A stretch of 64,000 nucleotides of DNA, taken from NCBI GenBank assembly GCA_029582155.1, contig CM055907.1, positions 27,736,932 through 27,800,931 on the forward strand, written 5' to 3'. Below, piece by piece: positions 1 through 12,800 of this stretch. Numbering within the stretch: position 1 is the first letter of the stretch; each line of letters begins with the position of its first letter. The notes beneath the pieces were generated by a model. It was not told where the DNA came from, did not search any database, and was given only the letters and a program-made list of their open reading frames with translations. Both the position numbers and the translations under genes were made by a program. The DNA is from Panopea generosa. Taxonomy: Eukaryota; Mollusca; Bivalvia; Adapedonta; Hiatellidae.

Positions 1-500
1 TACGAAGTCTTCATTTTGTATAAGAATGTTTAAATTGTATGTTGATTTACTTGGAGTAAAGATATCTAAAAATGTATATTCTGTTTCATTAATTAGTAAT
101 TTTGCCGTAGATCATGTTATTATATTCGTGAACTACATGTATAAGGGATATATAAGTGTTTGCTTGATTGCGAACAGCTGACTTATATTTGGCTACAGAA
201 AATTGATAAGTTCAACTGATTTTTTACTGAAACTACTCTACATTTTTGGTTCTACATTAGAAATATTGATATGTATTCACCCATTTTAGGCGAAATACCG
301 GACACGACCGTATTTTTCGCCATCTTTATTTTCATAACTGTCCAGAGTCTAGACGACTCCAACTACTGCATATCTAGGTATTGTCCCTCCAACACTGACC
401 GACCATGTATTACTGCATATAGGTCGACTGATACAATATAATTGTATCAAATACATCCACTGTTTCATACAAAGGCCTACCAGAAATGACATTTACACTG
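1..500. other. no gene recognised
   Basis: AT-rich sequence with no open frame, splice pair or repeat that I can support. The LINE remnant begins just downstream. Confidence 0.5.
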
Positions 501-559
501 TACATGCATTATAAAACAAGGAAAAACACATTCATTTGATTGGTAACATAAAGTCTAAT

Positions 560-1530
560 TCTGGCCAAAGAAAGCCAAACTTCCCATGTGTAAACTGTAG
601 TATGCACCAAGTCACGCAAGACTAGATGTATAGCTTGCGATGATTGTGGCCAGTGGATGCACAAATCATGTATAAACCTGACTACAGTAGAACTTCGCAC
701 ACTTTGAAAGAGTGGGAAAAGTTTGACATGTCCATGATGCCTGAAGCAAAATACTTTAAGCATATTATATTTGGTGGAAGAGGCTGTTGCTGACAACAAC
801 CTGTCTATAATAAAAACTGGTCCGTTCGACAGTATACTAGGTCTCAATGTCAACAAGCACAGAGTCTGCCTGACGTAATCTTAATTAAGTCTCGATTGGC
901 GCCAAGGTATTACACACATACAAAAATCCTCCCAAAAACCAAGTTTCAAGAAAAGTATAAGTAAATGCCATAACCTGAGAATATTGGTAATAAACTTTTA
1001 AAACATACGACGAAAAGATGGCCTTTTTGAGGCCATAATTGAAGCCATTGATATTATCATTATAGGCACAGAAACATGGCTTGACAGCAACATCAAGGTA
1101 TCATAATACTACCTAACCAGCCAGTCTTCGGTATATACCCGACTCTCACTATACCAACCGAGTAAATAAACAATGTTGGACACTGTAGCAGACAACAACT
1201 TTGAACAAATTGTAGACTTCCCGACAATGAAAGGTAACACACTCGACATCACCTTGACTGCTCATCCAAGACTCAGGCAGAGATGCAAAACAACGCCATT
1301 TATTGTGACAGTGACCACGAGATTGTCATTTTCGATATGATCTCTGCTGCAAGAAGGCATAGACCTATAAGCAGAAAGATCTTCCTTCCGCTTAAGGAAA
1401 ACATTTATTCAGGGAAATAAAGTTGATCCCACCAATCTGAGGTTGACACAATCGAATACTGCAATGATAAAGACATCACATCGAGCAACGTAAAATAGAG
1501 AATCACCGAAACGAACGAGAAAAGAGTCCC
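560..1530 (+). mobile_element. decayed non-LTR retrotransposon: PHD-like finger and APE endonuclease remnant
   Basis: Read in plus frames with several stops and frameshifts. Near 627-674 it encodes CIACDDCGQWMHKSC, a PHD-type zinc-finger spacing, followed by a C-P-stop-C pair where the last ligands should be. Near 1069-1095 it encodes ETWLDSNI, which matches the TETWL motif of APE-type LINE endonucleases. Around 1190-1280 follows a stretch with NNFEQIVDFPT and GNTLDI, also typical of LINE endonucleases. PHD finger plus endonuclease is an arrangement known from some animal LINEs. The copy is clearly dead: internal deletions remove much of the endonuclease, and no intact frame remains. It may belong to the same family as the fragment at 7.0-8.4 kb. 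Confidence 0.7.
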
Positions 1531-1563
1531 ATCACAAACGGCCACAACTCATTACACTACCTC

Positions 1564-1970
1564 TTGAATGAATACAGAAGTCAAGACAGACATACTAAGA
1601 AAACAGATTGTAAACCTGTGATATTTGAAAGTATTATGCTTATTGTAAATAAAGGTTTGGGAGATGGAATATTTTCACATATATGGAAACAGGCAAAGAT
1701 AAAATCATTCTATAAAAGTGGTCGAAAGGATGACGTGAATAATTATCGTCCTATATCTATTTTGCCAACATTACCAAAACAAATTATTCATATTGATTTG
1801 ATGACATTTATAAATAAGTATAACTATTTGCATAAAACACAAAGTGGTTTTAGGGAAGCTCATATAACTGAATCTACATTATTTCGTATTATTGATAAAT
1901 GGCTAACGGCAATTAACGATGGAAAATAAGCACTTGTCATGGACAGCTTCAATTCCAAGGTTTTGGCAAG
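1564..1970 (+). mobile_element. LINE reverse-transcriptase fragment (N-terminal RT motifs)
   Basis: A 121-codon plus-strand frame (1564-1929) carries the non-LTR RT signature VNNYRPISILP, preceded by WKQAKIKSFYKSGR, the usual W-K-x-A-x-I-x-x-x-x-K-x-G context. It continues with a QSGFREAHITESTL block. The frame ends before the catalytic F-x-D-x-x-K-A-F-D motif; a degenerate VMDSF follows the stop. It lies directly after the endonuclease remnant in the same orientation, so it may be the same insertion with a large deletion or a second insertion. Truncated and inactive. Confidence 0.75.
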
Positions 1971-3179
1971 TGGTATTATGTAGTATTTGCTAATTTTCTT
2001 TCATATAAATAACAACAAATCACCCATATGCTATAATTAGACGAGCGGTTAAATGAGATACAGTGCTATGTATCTGAGGAATACAAGAGGGTAAAGAAAT
2101 GCAACAGATTACTTTTGCTCTTTTAAACAAAAGATTTTTTCTCTTATTTCTAATGTTGAGAAATAACCAAGAGTACACGAACCGGCTCGCCCAGGAAAAT
2201 AACATATAATCTGGATTTTAGTACGGGAAAGCTATGGAAACCTGAACCCGAAATAGTTTTAAGAAATGAAACAAGAGGCACAAAAGGGACCGTGTAACAA
2301 AACAACTTCAGTGAGTAAAGTTGTTTCTACCATTGAAATGTTTCGATGACCATAAAGTAATGTCTCTCTTTTTTTATATCTTCTTCGCCGAATCTGAGAA
2401 TCTGGATAATTAATGTGCGCATCTAAATACATTGGCGGAAGTACAGTCGAAAGTAATCGAGTCAATTACGGAATTACAAAAATATAAACAAAAGTTAAAA
2501 GCTCGGACCGCTCGTTTAAGAAATACACATTTCGATCGAAGTTGTTTATTTTCTCGCTTTTTTTTCATTTTGGAATGGTTTTAGCAATACTATAAACACA
2601 TTTAATTCCAATCATTTTTGTTATTATCAAAATTTGTGCATTTCGGAAGTTAAATGAGGCTTTAAAATTATAAAAAAAACTATTTTTCATACTTTTTCTA
2701 GTCTAGAGTTGTTATCGTTCACTATTGTTTTTATCTTATTACTGTTAATGTGTTAACCAATGGATACGGCTTTTACGTATGAATGAGTCCAAAACAGTGT
2801 TATTTGATGCTTTATGCATGTAGCTCAGACACAACAGGATGGGTTACTTGGACCACCAGCTTTAAACATTACTCTTTCAATTTGGTTTTGCTTGGATCTC
2901 ACAAGATATAGGAGATGAAAATTTCCTTGTTCGTACATTTCAGCAAGGTATTACGGACAATGCTTTACACAACTTGTGCTCAGAAATTTCTGAATCAAGT
3001 AAGGCTTTTCACTATCAATCGTTTTAAAACTCAGCTTGATTAGTAAAATATCTGCCACTTAATACCAGTTATCCGTTAAAACACAAAATAGCACTTTCTA
3101 CATTACTTTGCGATATGCATTCATTATGTGTTGAAACTGGGAGACGTTCTAATGTCCCTTATGAAAGTAGACAGTGTAT
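1971..3179. other. no gene recognised
   Basis: AT-rich, no supported exon. Short open frames here show no recognisable motif. Confidence 0.4.
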
Positions 3180-3264
3180 TTTATTATAATTCACATGTAA
3201 TTGATGATGAATTCATGTAATTGTACCTTCTAGCAAGATCTGCGTGAACAATATCTTACAAATA

Positions 3265-3401
3265 TTATAAACAATTATAATTGGTTGCTTTCCATTTATG
3301 TGCAATAGATAGAATAATGGCCAGCACGCCTGATATGTAGGACAGGCTTCCCATCAGGTGATAAGATAGGATGTAATCGCCCGTGGTGTCACGGAGAAGA
3401 C
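3265..3401 (-). CDS. possible terminal exon or relic of an SLC16/monocarboxylate-transporter-like gene
   Basis: On the minus strand an acceptor (ttacttacag) at 3402-3411 opens a frame that runs to a TAA at 3265-3267. The peptide begins GLLRDTTGDYILSY and continues into a hydrophobic segment with GSLSYISGVLAIIL. This resembles the end of the SLC16 family, where a G-x-L-x-D-x-T-G-x-Y motif precedes the last transmembrane helices. A minus-strand AATAAA (plus TTTATT, 3180-3185) lies about 80 bp past the stop, as expected for a terminal exon. I found no matching upstream exons before the LINE at 5.3 kb, so it could be an isolated relic. The assignment rests on a short motif and is tentative. Confidence 0.4.
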
Positions 3402-3710
3402 CTGTAAGTAACCACATACAGACACCACGATTAAAGGGCGGCATAATGAATAAAAGCTGGTAGCACTGGAAAATAGTCACTTACACTGAAACCTCTATAA
3501 TCACTGGAATCAAAGCTTGACGGCAGAAGCGTATCTTGCTAAATGGCTCAATGACCCGGACCTGCATATATATTTTCAGAGGCAATATTTTAACAAATTC
3601 AAAAATTGTAAAATAAATTAGGTTCAAAATATGTTAAATTATGTCTCATATATATGTTAAACGTACCAGAGCCATTATACACACAACAATTTTTCGGGAG
3701 GGGTTCCGAG

Positions 3711-3731
3711 CCCCCCCCCCCCCCCGCCCCC
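3711..3731. repeat. poly-C tract
   Basis: Fifteen consecutive C, one G, then five C. The flanks do not suggest a gene. Assembly length may be unreliable here. Confidence 0.9.
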
Positions 3732-3739
3732 TCTTCTTT

Positions 3740-5320
3740 GGGCCTGCACACAACGTTAAGGCTAGCCACGCCCCTATAAGGGAGAACTTTTATAACATTT
3801 AAAAGTGATACATTTGATTTTGTTGAAGCTTGGTGGATATATTTTTTAATGTACTATCCAAAAAAAACTTTTTGAAAATGTAAAATTCAAATTTTCCTCC
3901 AGTTGTGATTGAAAGCTGTATCATTGAATAGGAACGCTAAATAATGATCCAAACTTTTCAAAAGCATATGCGTAATACATCATACTTCTGAAAAATGTCA
4001 TTAGTAACTACACTATTTTTTTTTTAATTAGAAAACAAATTATTTCACTTTTGACTATCCTAGAAAAAATATTTTGGAATTGGCACAACCAACCCTTTCC
4101 TCAGCCTTTTTGTTTATTCTTATTTGTCCGGCATTAGTGTCCGGCTATTGAATTGGTGTTTGTAACGCTGTCCTTTCTATCAATCCAGGCAATGAACTTG
4201 TGGCAATTTAGGTTATAACATCATGAGTCACTTTTCTAATAACATGAATAAATAACAACAGTTCTGTTGTTCTCCGCAGTTAGTGATATTAAACCTAAGC
4301 TCCATCTTAAATCAACATATTTCATATATGTAATGCATTTTAAAAGTTTTAACAATAGTTCCGACGTATAACAAAATGTCGCTGTCGTTGATTAAGTTTT
4401 CATAGCCAATCTTATGAAAACGTGTAAACAACGTAACTATTCGACAAAAGCAATGACCTCGAATGGAGTGGGCATGTGTGTTGGAAGTTTTTATTTACCC
4501 TCGCAGCTTTGCTCTAGGCATTTTGGCGAGCAATACAAAGATGATTATGAAGCTAATGGACAGAATCGGCAAGTTTAGCTTACGTCTCCCGGTGCTGCAC
4601 CACTGGCTGGATCAGAACAAGATGATTATGTAGATTCGTCTATTATGTTGATTCGTTGATTCTTGATGATGAAAATGTAGTTTCTGGAAGATGATGATTC
4701 ATTGAAGATGATGTTTATTTCCTAGTTGGTTCAGGAACAGACATAGTCTATGTCTCTGGTTCAGGTACCCGTCGCTTAACTCCTAAGGTGGGTATCACCA
4801 TGATGCTGTATTGATGGTTGTGCTTTGATGGTTGGTAAACACAAAAACGATCCTGTTTAGGGTCACGTTAAAAACATATTATATACAATGTTCGGTGAGC
4901 AATCTGCCGGGGAAAAATGGTCTACATGTAGAAGTGTAGAAGATCATTAAAACTAGTTCCACTTTGAAGACTGGAGCTATCCAGTAGACGTCCGTCCTGC
5001 TCGGCAGCTGCTCGAAGAGCGGGCCTACACTTGTATCACTATATACCGACTGTATCGCACGAGTTGGCTCGTGCTCTATACCATTGACTGAACATTACAC
5101 GTATATGTATTCATTTGCTTTTAACCCATAATAAATACATATCATCATAGTCTCTCTGTGAACGTCACGACAAGTTTATTTGCCATAGAATACAATTATA
5201 TTCTTACTCGTTTAAGGTTTATCATAGTGGCTGGGCTGCAACTGGTATCAATACTGTGTCCCTACCAAATTCAGGAAAACGTATCTGGAAAAAAAGTCAT
5301 AAAATATAAGCAATTCACAT
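3740..5320. other. no gene recognised
   Basis: Mixed AT-rich sequence without supported exons or clear tandem structure. Confidence 0.4.
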
Positions 5321-5329
5321 ATATACAAT

Positions 5330-6357
5330 AACCATGGTGGGATAACCAGTGCAACACCCTTAAAAGGGAGAAAACTCGTTTTCTTCGACAGTTCCGTGTT
5401 TCAAATGATAGACATGATTTAATGAAATATAAAATATCGAAAAACAAATTTAAATCGTTGTGTAAAAATAAAAAGGATTCCCATTGCAAAGCTAAACGAA
5501 AGTTGTTAATTGACTCAAGAAAAGATGCTAAACAATTCTGGAACGTTTTGAAAAAAGGTAATAGTAAAGCTAATGTAGATTCATTGATAACATGTTATGA
5601 ATGGCATGACTATTTTAAATCCCGTTTAAATCCTATTGTTGTTGAAAATAATATTAATGAAGATGATTATTTCTTGGCCAATGTAAATCATGATAGTTTT
5701 AATTGTGATGAACTTAATTTACCAATTTCAGACTTAGAAATTATGCAAAGTATAAATCATTTACGTGCAAACCGTTCACCTGGACCTGACGGTGTATGCT
5801 TAGAAATGTATAAACACACTATTCATGTTATTTTTCCTTTTTTAAATGCTGTTTTTTTAATGAAATATTTGAAAATGGAGACTTTCCTAAACAATGGAGT
5901 CAAGGTATTATTACTCCGATACATAAAAAGGGTTCCAAATCGGACCCAAATAATTACCGCAGTATTTCTTTAATAGATTCATTATGTAAGGTATTTGTTA
6001 ATATACTAACTATTCGTCTTACCAAATGGTGTGGTAACTATAACGTCATTGATGAATCTCAGGCAGGATTTAGAAAAGGCTATTCAACAACAGATAATAT
6101 TTTTACATTAATGTCATTGATTCAGAAATACTTATCCAAGAAAAAGGGCAGGTTTTACTGTATATTTATAGATTTTGCTAAAGCTTTTGATAGTATTCAG
6201 CATCAAAAATTATGGGATGCATTTGCTAGAAATAATTTAAATGGTAACTTTCTAATTATTATCAAATCTATGTATGCAAAACTTAAATCATGTGTTAAAG
6301 TTCATGACAGACTGACAGGTTTCTTCAGCTGTAATACTGGAACAAGACAGGGATGAT
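5330..6357 (+). mobile_element. truncated LINE ORF2 with reverse-transcriptase domain
   Basis: Begins around a WWD-type start of the linker between endonuclease and RT and continues through a 183-codon frame (5422-5973) with RKDAKQFWNVLKKGN and the RT motif NRSPGPDGVCLEMYKH. A frameshift near 5860 moves the rest into another frame, where IITPIHKKGSKSDPNNYRS, ESQAGFRKGYSTTD and the catalytic motif-A block FIDFAKAFDSIQHQKLW follow. The frame stops exactly at NTGTRQG (6356), so motif C (the F/Y-x-D-D box) and everything after it is missing. A dead copy, truncated at the 3' end. Confidence 0.85.
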
Positions 6358-6526
6358 AATACTTTCCGCAGAGCCGTTTTTTAGTTATAATTCGTTTTAT
6401 TGTTATAAAATCTTTAAAATACAACTTAAATTGATAAAACTCCCAGATATGTCTTAAAACATGTTTATAAACGATTAAAAATCGATTTTATATGATTTGC
6501 ACCAAAAATGTGTGTTTTGTAGGCCC

Positions 6527-6552
6527 TTTCCGTACGGAAAAGCCCTTTCCGG
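6527..6552 (+). promoter_or_regulatory. putative promoter element: palindrome and ETS-type core
   Basis: A perfect 14-bp palindrome (tttccgtacggaaa, 6527-6540) is followed at 6547-6552 by ttccgg, the core bound by ETS-family factors. Both lie 105-135 bp upstream of the rhodanese start codon. GABP/NRF-2 (ETS) sites are frequent in TATA-less promoters of mitochondrial genes in animals; applying that here is inference. No TATA box is obvious. Confidence 0.3.
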
Positions 6553-6658
6553 TGTTTAGTCATACCGTGTATTCGGAATATCTTTGTTATTTTCCATGTA
6601 GGGCTCAGAGATTTTTGTTGGTTTTTTTTTTGGTAAATATATTGCTAGATCTGTAAAC

Positions 6659-6827
6659 ATGCTCGCAGTAAGATTTTCAAAGCTTTATTTGATGAAGCAG
6701 ATACGTCTGATTAACAAAGACATAACCAGAAGGAGCTGCCATGTGTTGTCTGTGATGCAAAATAGGAGGGTATGCAGAAAGCAACTTGGATTCCCCGAGA
6801 AGTTTCAGCCAAGTATTCCAGAATTAG
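6659..6827 (+). CDS. rhodanese gene exon 1 (targeting peptide)
   Basis: Encodes 56 residues beginning MLAVRFSKLYLMKQIRL and ends ...gaa tta g|gtaata, phase 1. The basic, acid-poor composition and its position just before the rhodanese domain support a mitochondrial presequence. It shares no similarity with the repeats around it. This is the least certain exon of the model because presequences are poorly conserved. Confidence 0.6.
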
Positions 6828-9800
6828 GTAATAAATATGTGATGCAACATGTCTACAACCACATAATATCATCATCTTAGGTCATTGTATCACTATTTAT
6901 GTAAATAACGCGAATAGTCTGATGATTGATCGCTTTAAATTACCACTAACCCATCACTATTATCTAAAATCAGCAGTGCTCCTGGAATAATGTTGTCTTC
7001 GACTCGGACATTCGTCAGGTCTACAGCAGCAAGAAACTGTATATATGTATAATCACTTCTTGAATTTCTGATCAAACGATGGTTGTCATTGACTCAGACA
7101 TTCGCCTAGTCTACAGCAGCCATAATCCGAGACTTCTCTGACCCTAATAGCCTTTTTTTTTTTTTTTGCTGCAAAATGAAATGTCAAAAATCGTAAAAAA
7201 AGCTGTGTAAAGGTCAGAGAAGGCTCGGACTACAGCAGCCAGAAACTGTATATATGTATGATTGCTCTTGGAATTACTGATCACACCATGGTTGTCGCCG
7301 ACTCAGACATTCACCCGGTCTACAGCAGCCAGAAACTATGCATAATCTTCCAATTCTCCAAGACAAACTGGAACTCCATCAAGGCTGACTGCAACAACAT
7401 CTCTTCCACCATTAATAACAACCATCTATCTACATCAGACATCAAAGAATTATGGACCTCATTCAAAACAGAACTGTTAAGTTTCATCTACAAACAAATA
7501 TTTTCCAAGACCTGTGGAAATCAACAGTCGCTTATAAAACCCTGGGTGAACAGCAAGCTTCTGAAGAAGAAAGCTCTACAAGTACAACACAACAGCTGGT
7601 CAAAATACAGGCACTTCCAAAATGAATGCAAGTGAAAATTTAGAGCTGCAGAATAGAACCACATCAACAAGGTGATTGAAGATGGACTCCAGGTCAACAA
7701 ATCTAAACTGTTCTGGAAATATTTCAAATTAAAAAAAACCAGGACAACATCAGCATAGCCCCACTGAAATAAAATGCAAATTTAATCTCTGATGCCAGAG
7801 CAAAAGCTAGTAATCTTAGTAAAACAACTCCTTTACCATAGATAATGATCCAAACCTACAAAACAAACACTAAAAACTAAAAAGAACTTACCAACCATTC
7901 AACATCTACATATCAGTACTAAAGAAATCCCAAAATAACTGGAGAACCTTAATACAAAGAAGGCATTGGACCCAGACTGCATCCCTCATAATATAGTCTT
8001 GAAGACCTTCGTCAAAGAAATCTCTCCAAGCCTGCACAATATCTACCAACTTTCCATAGATACAGACAAACTTCCATCCGACTGGCGAAATGCATTCATC
8101 TCCCCTGTATTCAAGAAAGGCAACGGACACCTTGCAGAGAACTACCTCCTTACCATGTAAAATCCTAAAACATATCATCTGTAGCCATATCATGAAATAT
8201 TTCGTCTCTCTTAACAAAATAGATGATGGATGTTGTCTGTAAAGTCGAGCACTCCAAGAGTATCAGGAAAGAGTCTGGTGTTCCACAAGGCACAGTGTTG
8301 TGACTGTTTATCTTCCTGTGTCACATCAACGACTTTCCTGAGGATCATACCTTACTCCAAAATGACCTTCATTAAGTAGAAGGTGGGGGTTGAAGGGTAA
8401 TTTCCCCTGATTTCATTAGGTGCCTAAACAGTGATATTATTACAAACTGAGTGTAGGCATTATTTTGTTGCTGAACTGGCCTGATTGGATATATGAATAT
8501 CAGAATGCTGGCTTGTGAATCATGATAAATGTCACTATTTGACCATGTGTGCACTTTAGCATCTGCAGTTTTCAAATAATCTTCATAACACTTACACAGT
8601 AGTTATATAACCACAATATTTCGAGAATTTCTTGAACTGATCAAATCAGATAATAAATGTCAGAATTAATGGGATCATAAAATGAGTTATTTTGTGTTGT
8701 GTGCACTCTAGCACATGCAGTTTTCATTGTATCCCAGTGTTTTCCCTCACACTTTGAAATAGAGCGACTGTCCACCCATATAACATCCCATTTGTGCAAT
8801 AACATACCAAGTGTATATGAAGTAAGAAGGCACTTGGTACCTTTTTGCACCAATAAGACTTAATAGGCAGATTGGATAATTTTTAGGGACATTTGAATAG
8901 AAAGAGTGGCAAAAATGCAAAATTTGAGAGATATGAAAAACACTGGATCCTCATCAGACATACGCAGTAGTTGTATACAGCCATAATACAAAATTTACAA
9001 TTTCTTTACAAATCATTGTACATAATTTGGTGGTTAATATCTTGAAATTTAATGGGTGCTAGGGAATCAATAGGTACACCAGCATAACTCACCATGTCAA
9101 GCAGATTAGTCTTACTTTTGAATTATTTTTATTTTAGTTAGTTTACAACTTGCATATTTACAGTGCCTGTTAGTGTGATTTATAAACTTAGTTACATAAT
9201 TCCCTATATACTGGTTAATGTGACTGACTGACTTCTGTTCCAGTTTGTCGCTTCAAGAGTCATTATGAGAATTGGTCTTACCTGCAATATGAGGATCTGG
9301 TGGCTTTGATACAGAATGGAGATATACTATTGATAGATGTCCGAGATGCCAAGGAGATTAAGGAACAGGGAGAGTTTCCAGGGGCTGTCATCAACATTCC
9401 AGGTACATATTGTAATATATATATTTCAGATCCTGGAATAGGTAGCTGTCCTTGATTCACAAATACAGAGAGCTTCTGTGACAGAATCTTACAATTTCAG
9501 CAACTGAGAAAACTTGAATACATGGTTGTTTTACCTTATTTTAAGCGATGACCGATAATCAGCTTCATCCATATTTTTTCCCCAATTGATGCCCAAAATT
9601 TTTCCAAACTGACAAAAATACAACACAAAAAAAACAGTAGTATAATATGAAGTTTTATTATAATATTTGATAATTAAAGGTTAGAATATGTTCATGCTAG
9701 TGTTGTGATCTTTAGATTGGTAAACCCTTAAAAAAATCCCAGTTTACATTCAGTGGTGCTGATTTTCCCAATCTTGAAGGCTTGGGCTGTAACCAAATTT

Positions 9801-12800
9801 CCATGAAAAAAAAACAGTTGATGAATCAATAGGCAACTTAAATAGGTATATTCCCAACATTGTAAGGCTGAACCAGGATTTTTCATCATTTACACATTTT
9901 TAGCTCGACTATTCGTTGAATAGGGGGGCTATTGTACTCGCGTCAACATTGGTTTTTCAGGTTAAAGTTTTTTATCAGGAAAGATATCGATGCAACCACT
10001 CATTTGATATTAATGAAACTTCACATGTGTTCAGCATCATCAGTGGAATACAAAGAGACAAAAAACATAACTCTAGGTTGCATTTTGACACAGTTATGGC
10101 TCTTTTATTACTTAATTTTTCAGGTTAAAGTTTTTATCTGGTAAGAGATGCGACCATTCATTTGATATGAATGAAACTCACATTTGTGTTTATCAATGGA
10201 ACACAGAGAGATAAGAACTATAGCTCTGGGTTGCACTTTGGCAGAGTCATGGGCCTTTTTGGAAATTTTTTTAGGTTAATGTTTTTTATCAGGTAAGATA
10301 TCTATGCTACCACTTATTAAATATAAATGAAACTTCACATGTGTGTTCAGCATCATCAGTAGAATGCACAGAGATAAGAATCATAACTCTGGGTTGCATT
10401 TTGGCAGAAGTATGGCCCTTTTAGACTTAAAAAAAAACTGGTTAAAGTTTTTTAGCAGGTTAATGTTTTTGAGCTGGTACATATTTCATCAACCTATCAT
10501 TGGATATGGATGAAACTTCACATGTGTGTTTAGTATTATCAGCGGAATCAGCGGAATTGACAGAGGAACCATAACTCTGGGTTGAATTTTGAGTTATGGC
10601 CCTTTTGGACTTAGAATTTTTTAGCAGGTTGAAGTTTGCAGTACAAGGCATTGAGCTTAGATGTTTGACAAATAGGGTCAATTTTTCATGTTTTACTTAT
10701 TTAGTTAATTTTTTTTTCATAGTCATGAAAGTTTGATTTTCTGTAATAAAAAATCTTCATTTTTATGAAAGTGTATCTAGCTGTAATAAACTGTGCATGC
10801 TGGTACACGATTATTTAAACTATAGATCTATTTTCATGAACTGGTATCGAAATAATGCCTCTGATGTGAAGTTAGTGGCCTATATTGTATATGTATGTAT
10901 AAAACGGAACAACTTAGAAGGTAGAAGGATATCCAGCATTGATAAACAGTATGTGTTAGTACAAGACTATAGATCCATTAACAAGAACTGGTATATTACC
11001 ATATGATTTGTAGGTAGTGCATAATTGTACCGCATAATGCAAAACATTAATAAACTAATCTTGAAACAGAAAATCATCCCAACTATAGCTTACACTATAT
11101 TTTAAATTTTTGCTGGAAATATTTCAGGTAATATTTAATTTGTATATTAGTATTGCTTGACCAACTTATATTATTCTAGTCATGCTATTGAAGTATTTAA
11201 GGTTATTATATGTACATGGTGTGCCTTAAGTAAGGTATTGACACACCTATTGGGGTTATTTGTCAGCAATGGTTAATGAACATATAAAGCAATTTTAAAG
11301 TTTGAAAGACAAATGTAACAAATGACAAATGCTGGAATAAATGATATTAAGGCAATATGAGCCGTCCATTCAATTTATTGTTTTGAAAAAATAATAACTG
11401 TTTTTTTTTTAATTTCAGTCACCAAAAATATGGTGACCCATTTGATCACCCCGTAATAGGTCTGTGGGGGCCATCCCTCAACAAACCGTACAAATAATTT
11501 ACATGCATGTTTTTATATATATTTTGTAAGTATGTATAACATGGAGCATATAAAAACCACAAAAAAACAATGCATATTATACAAGCTATATAAATGAGGA
11601 GTTTTTTTTATGTCATTACAATTATATAGAGGATCTCCACCAAAAAGATTGATTTTAACATTATTTTTAACATGATATATAATGTAGTTCTAAATTAATC
11701 AAAGACAAAAGTAGTAAGAAGAATAAGATATAATTATATTAAGAATAAATGATCAAGACAAACAAAAATTATTACAGAGATCTTTTCAATTCATACATTT
11801 GACTTTTCACCATGTAAAAGTAACGACATTTTTTTCCTGAAAACCCAGCCTTTAATATCACAAATAAAAGAATTATTATAGCATGTTTTTTTTCTACCAG
11901 GTATTCCAAACAGTTTAACAATACAAATTATTTGATAAAAAATTACAGTACAAAAAATAGCAATAAAAAAAGGGCAAAATATTTCTTTTGGAGGTGTGAC
12001 TTTGCTTTTTCAAATGAGAACAAAAAAAGGAAAAGAGAGAACAGGGAACACATTTGGCAGTTTGTTTAAACATATTTCATTTAATTGATGATTGATCTAG
12101 GCAACAGTTATAAGTAACAGTTGATCCTGTTAAATTTTTTTTTTAAAAACCAAAACAAACAAGCAAAAGGAATTCAATTAAGTAACAATATTACTACAAT
12201 AAAGATTCATATGCATTCCAGTATTTTTCAAATTTTACTAATGTATCTTTTTTTTTGCATTTAATTTTTCAATTTGGTATAAATATTTTATTTGTGGTTT
12301 GTAATTGTTGAAAACTGGTTGTCTTACATCTAACTTACACTTATAAATGTAATATTTTGCATGTAGTATTAATTTATTTAGAACACTGTCATATTTAATT
12401 GACCCAAAGATAATATCTTTCACAGACCATTTCGGTTGAACGTTTATATTTTTGTCAGTGCATAGAGTTTCAAAATTAGCCCAAAATGTTTTTGTATAAT
12501 ACACTCCCAAAAAAGATGCGTAATATTTTGTATATGCTGTTTACAAAAAGTGCAAGAACTATCGTCTTTTATCTTCACTTTTGTCAGTAAATAATATGGA
12601 TGTTGGTGATACACTGGACCTATTAAGTTCATCATAAATAACTCGACAACCTTCTTTGTACTTGTTATAACAGAAACTATAAGTGGGCTGACAGGATTTT
12701 TTAGTTTTATTGCTAGGTGAGTAAACTTAAGAGTTTGAAGGTAAGTACGTACTGCGGCAATCATGCCTTCATATTCTATAAAATTTGAATTAACAGAAAA

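Noticed and set aside
509-856. 115-codon minus-strand frame
   Set aside because: Antisense shadow of the LINE PHD-finger region, which is readable on the plus strand.
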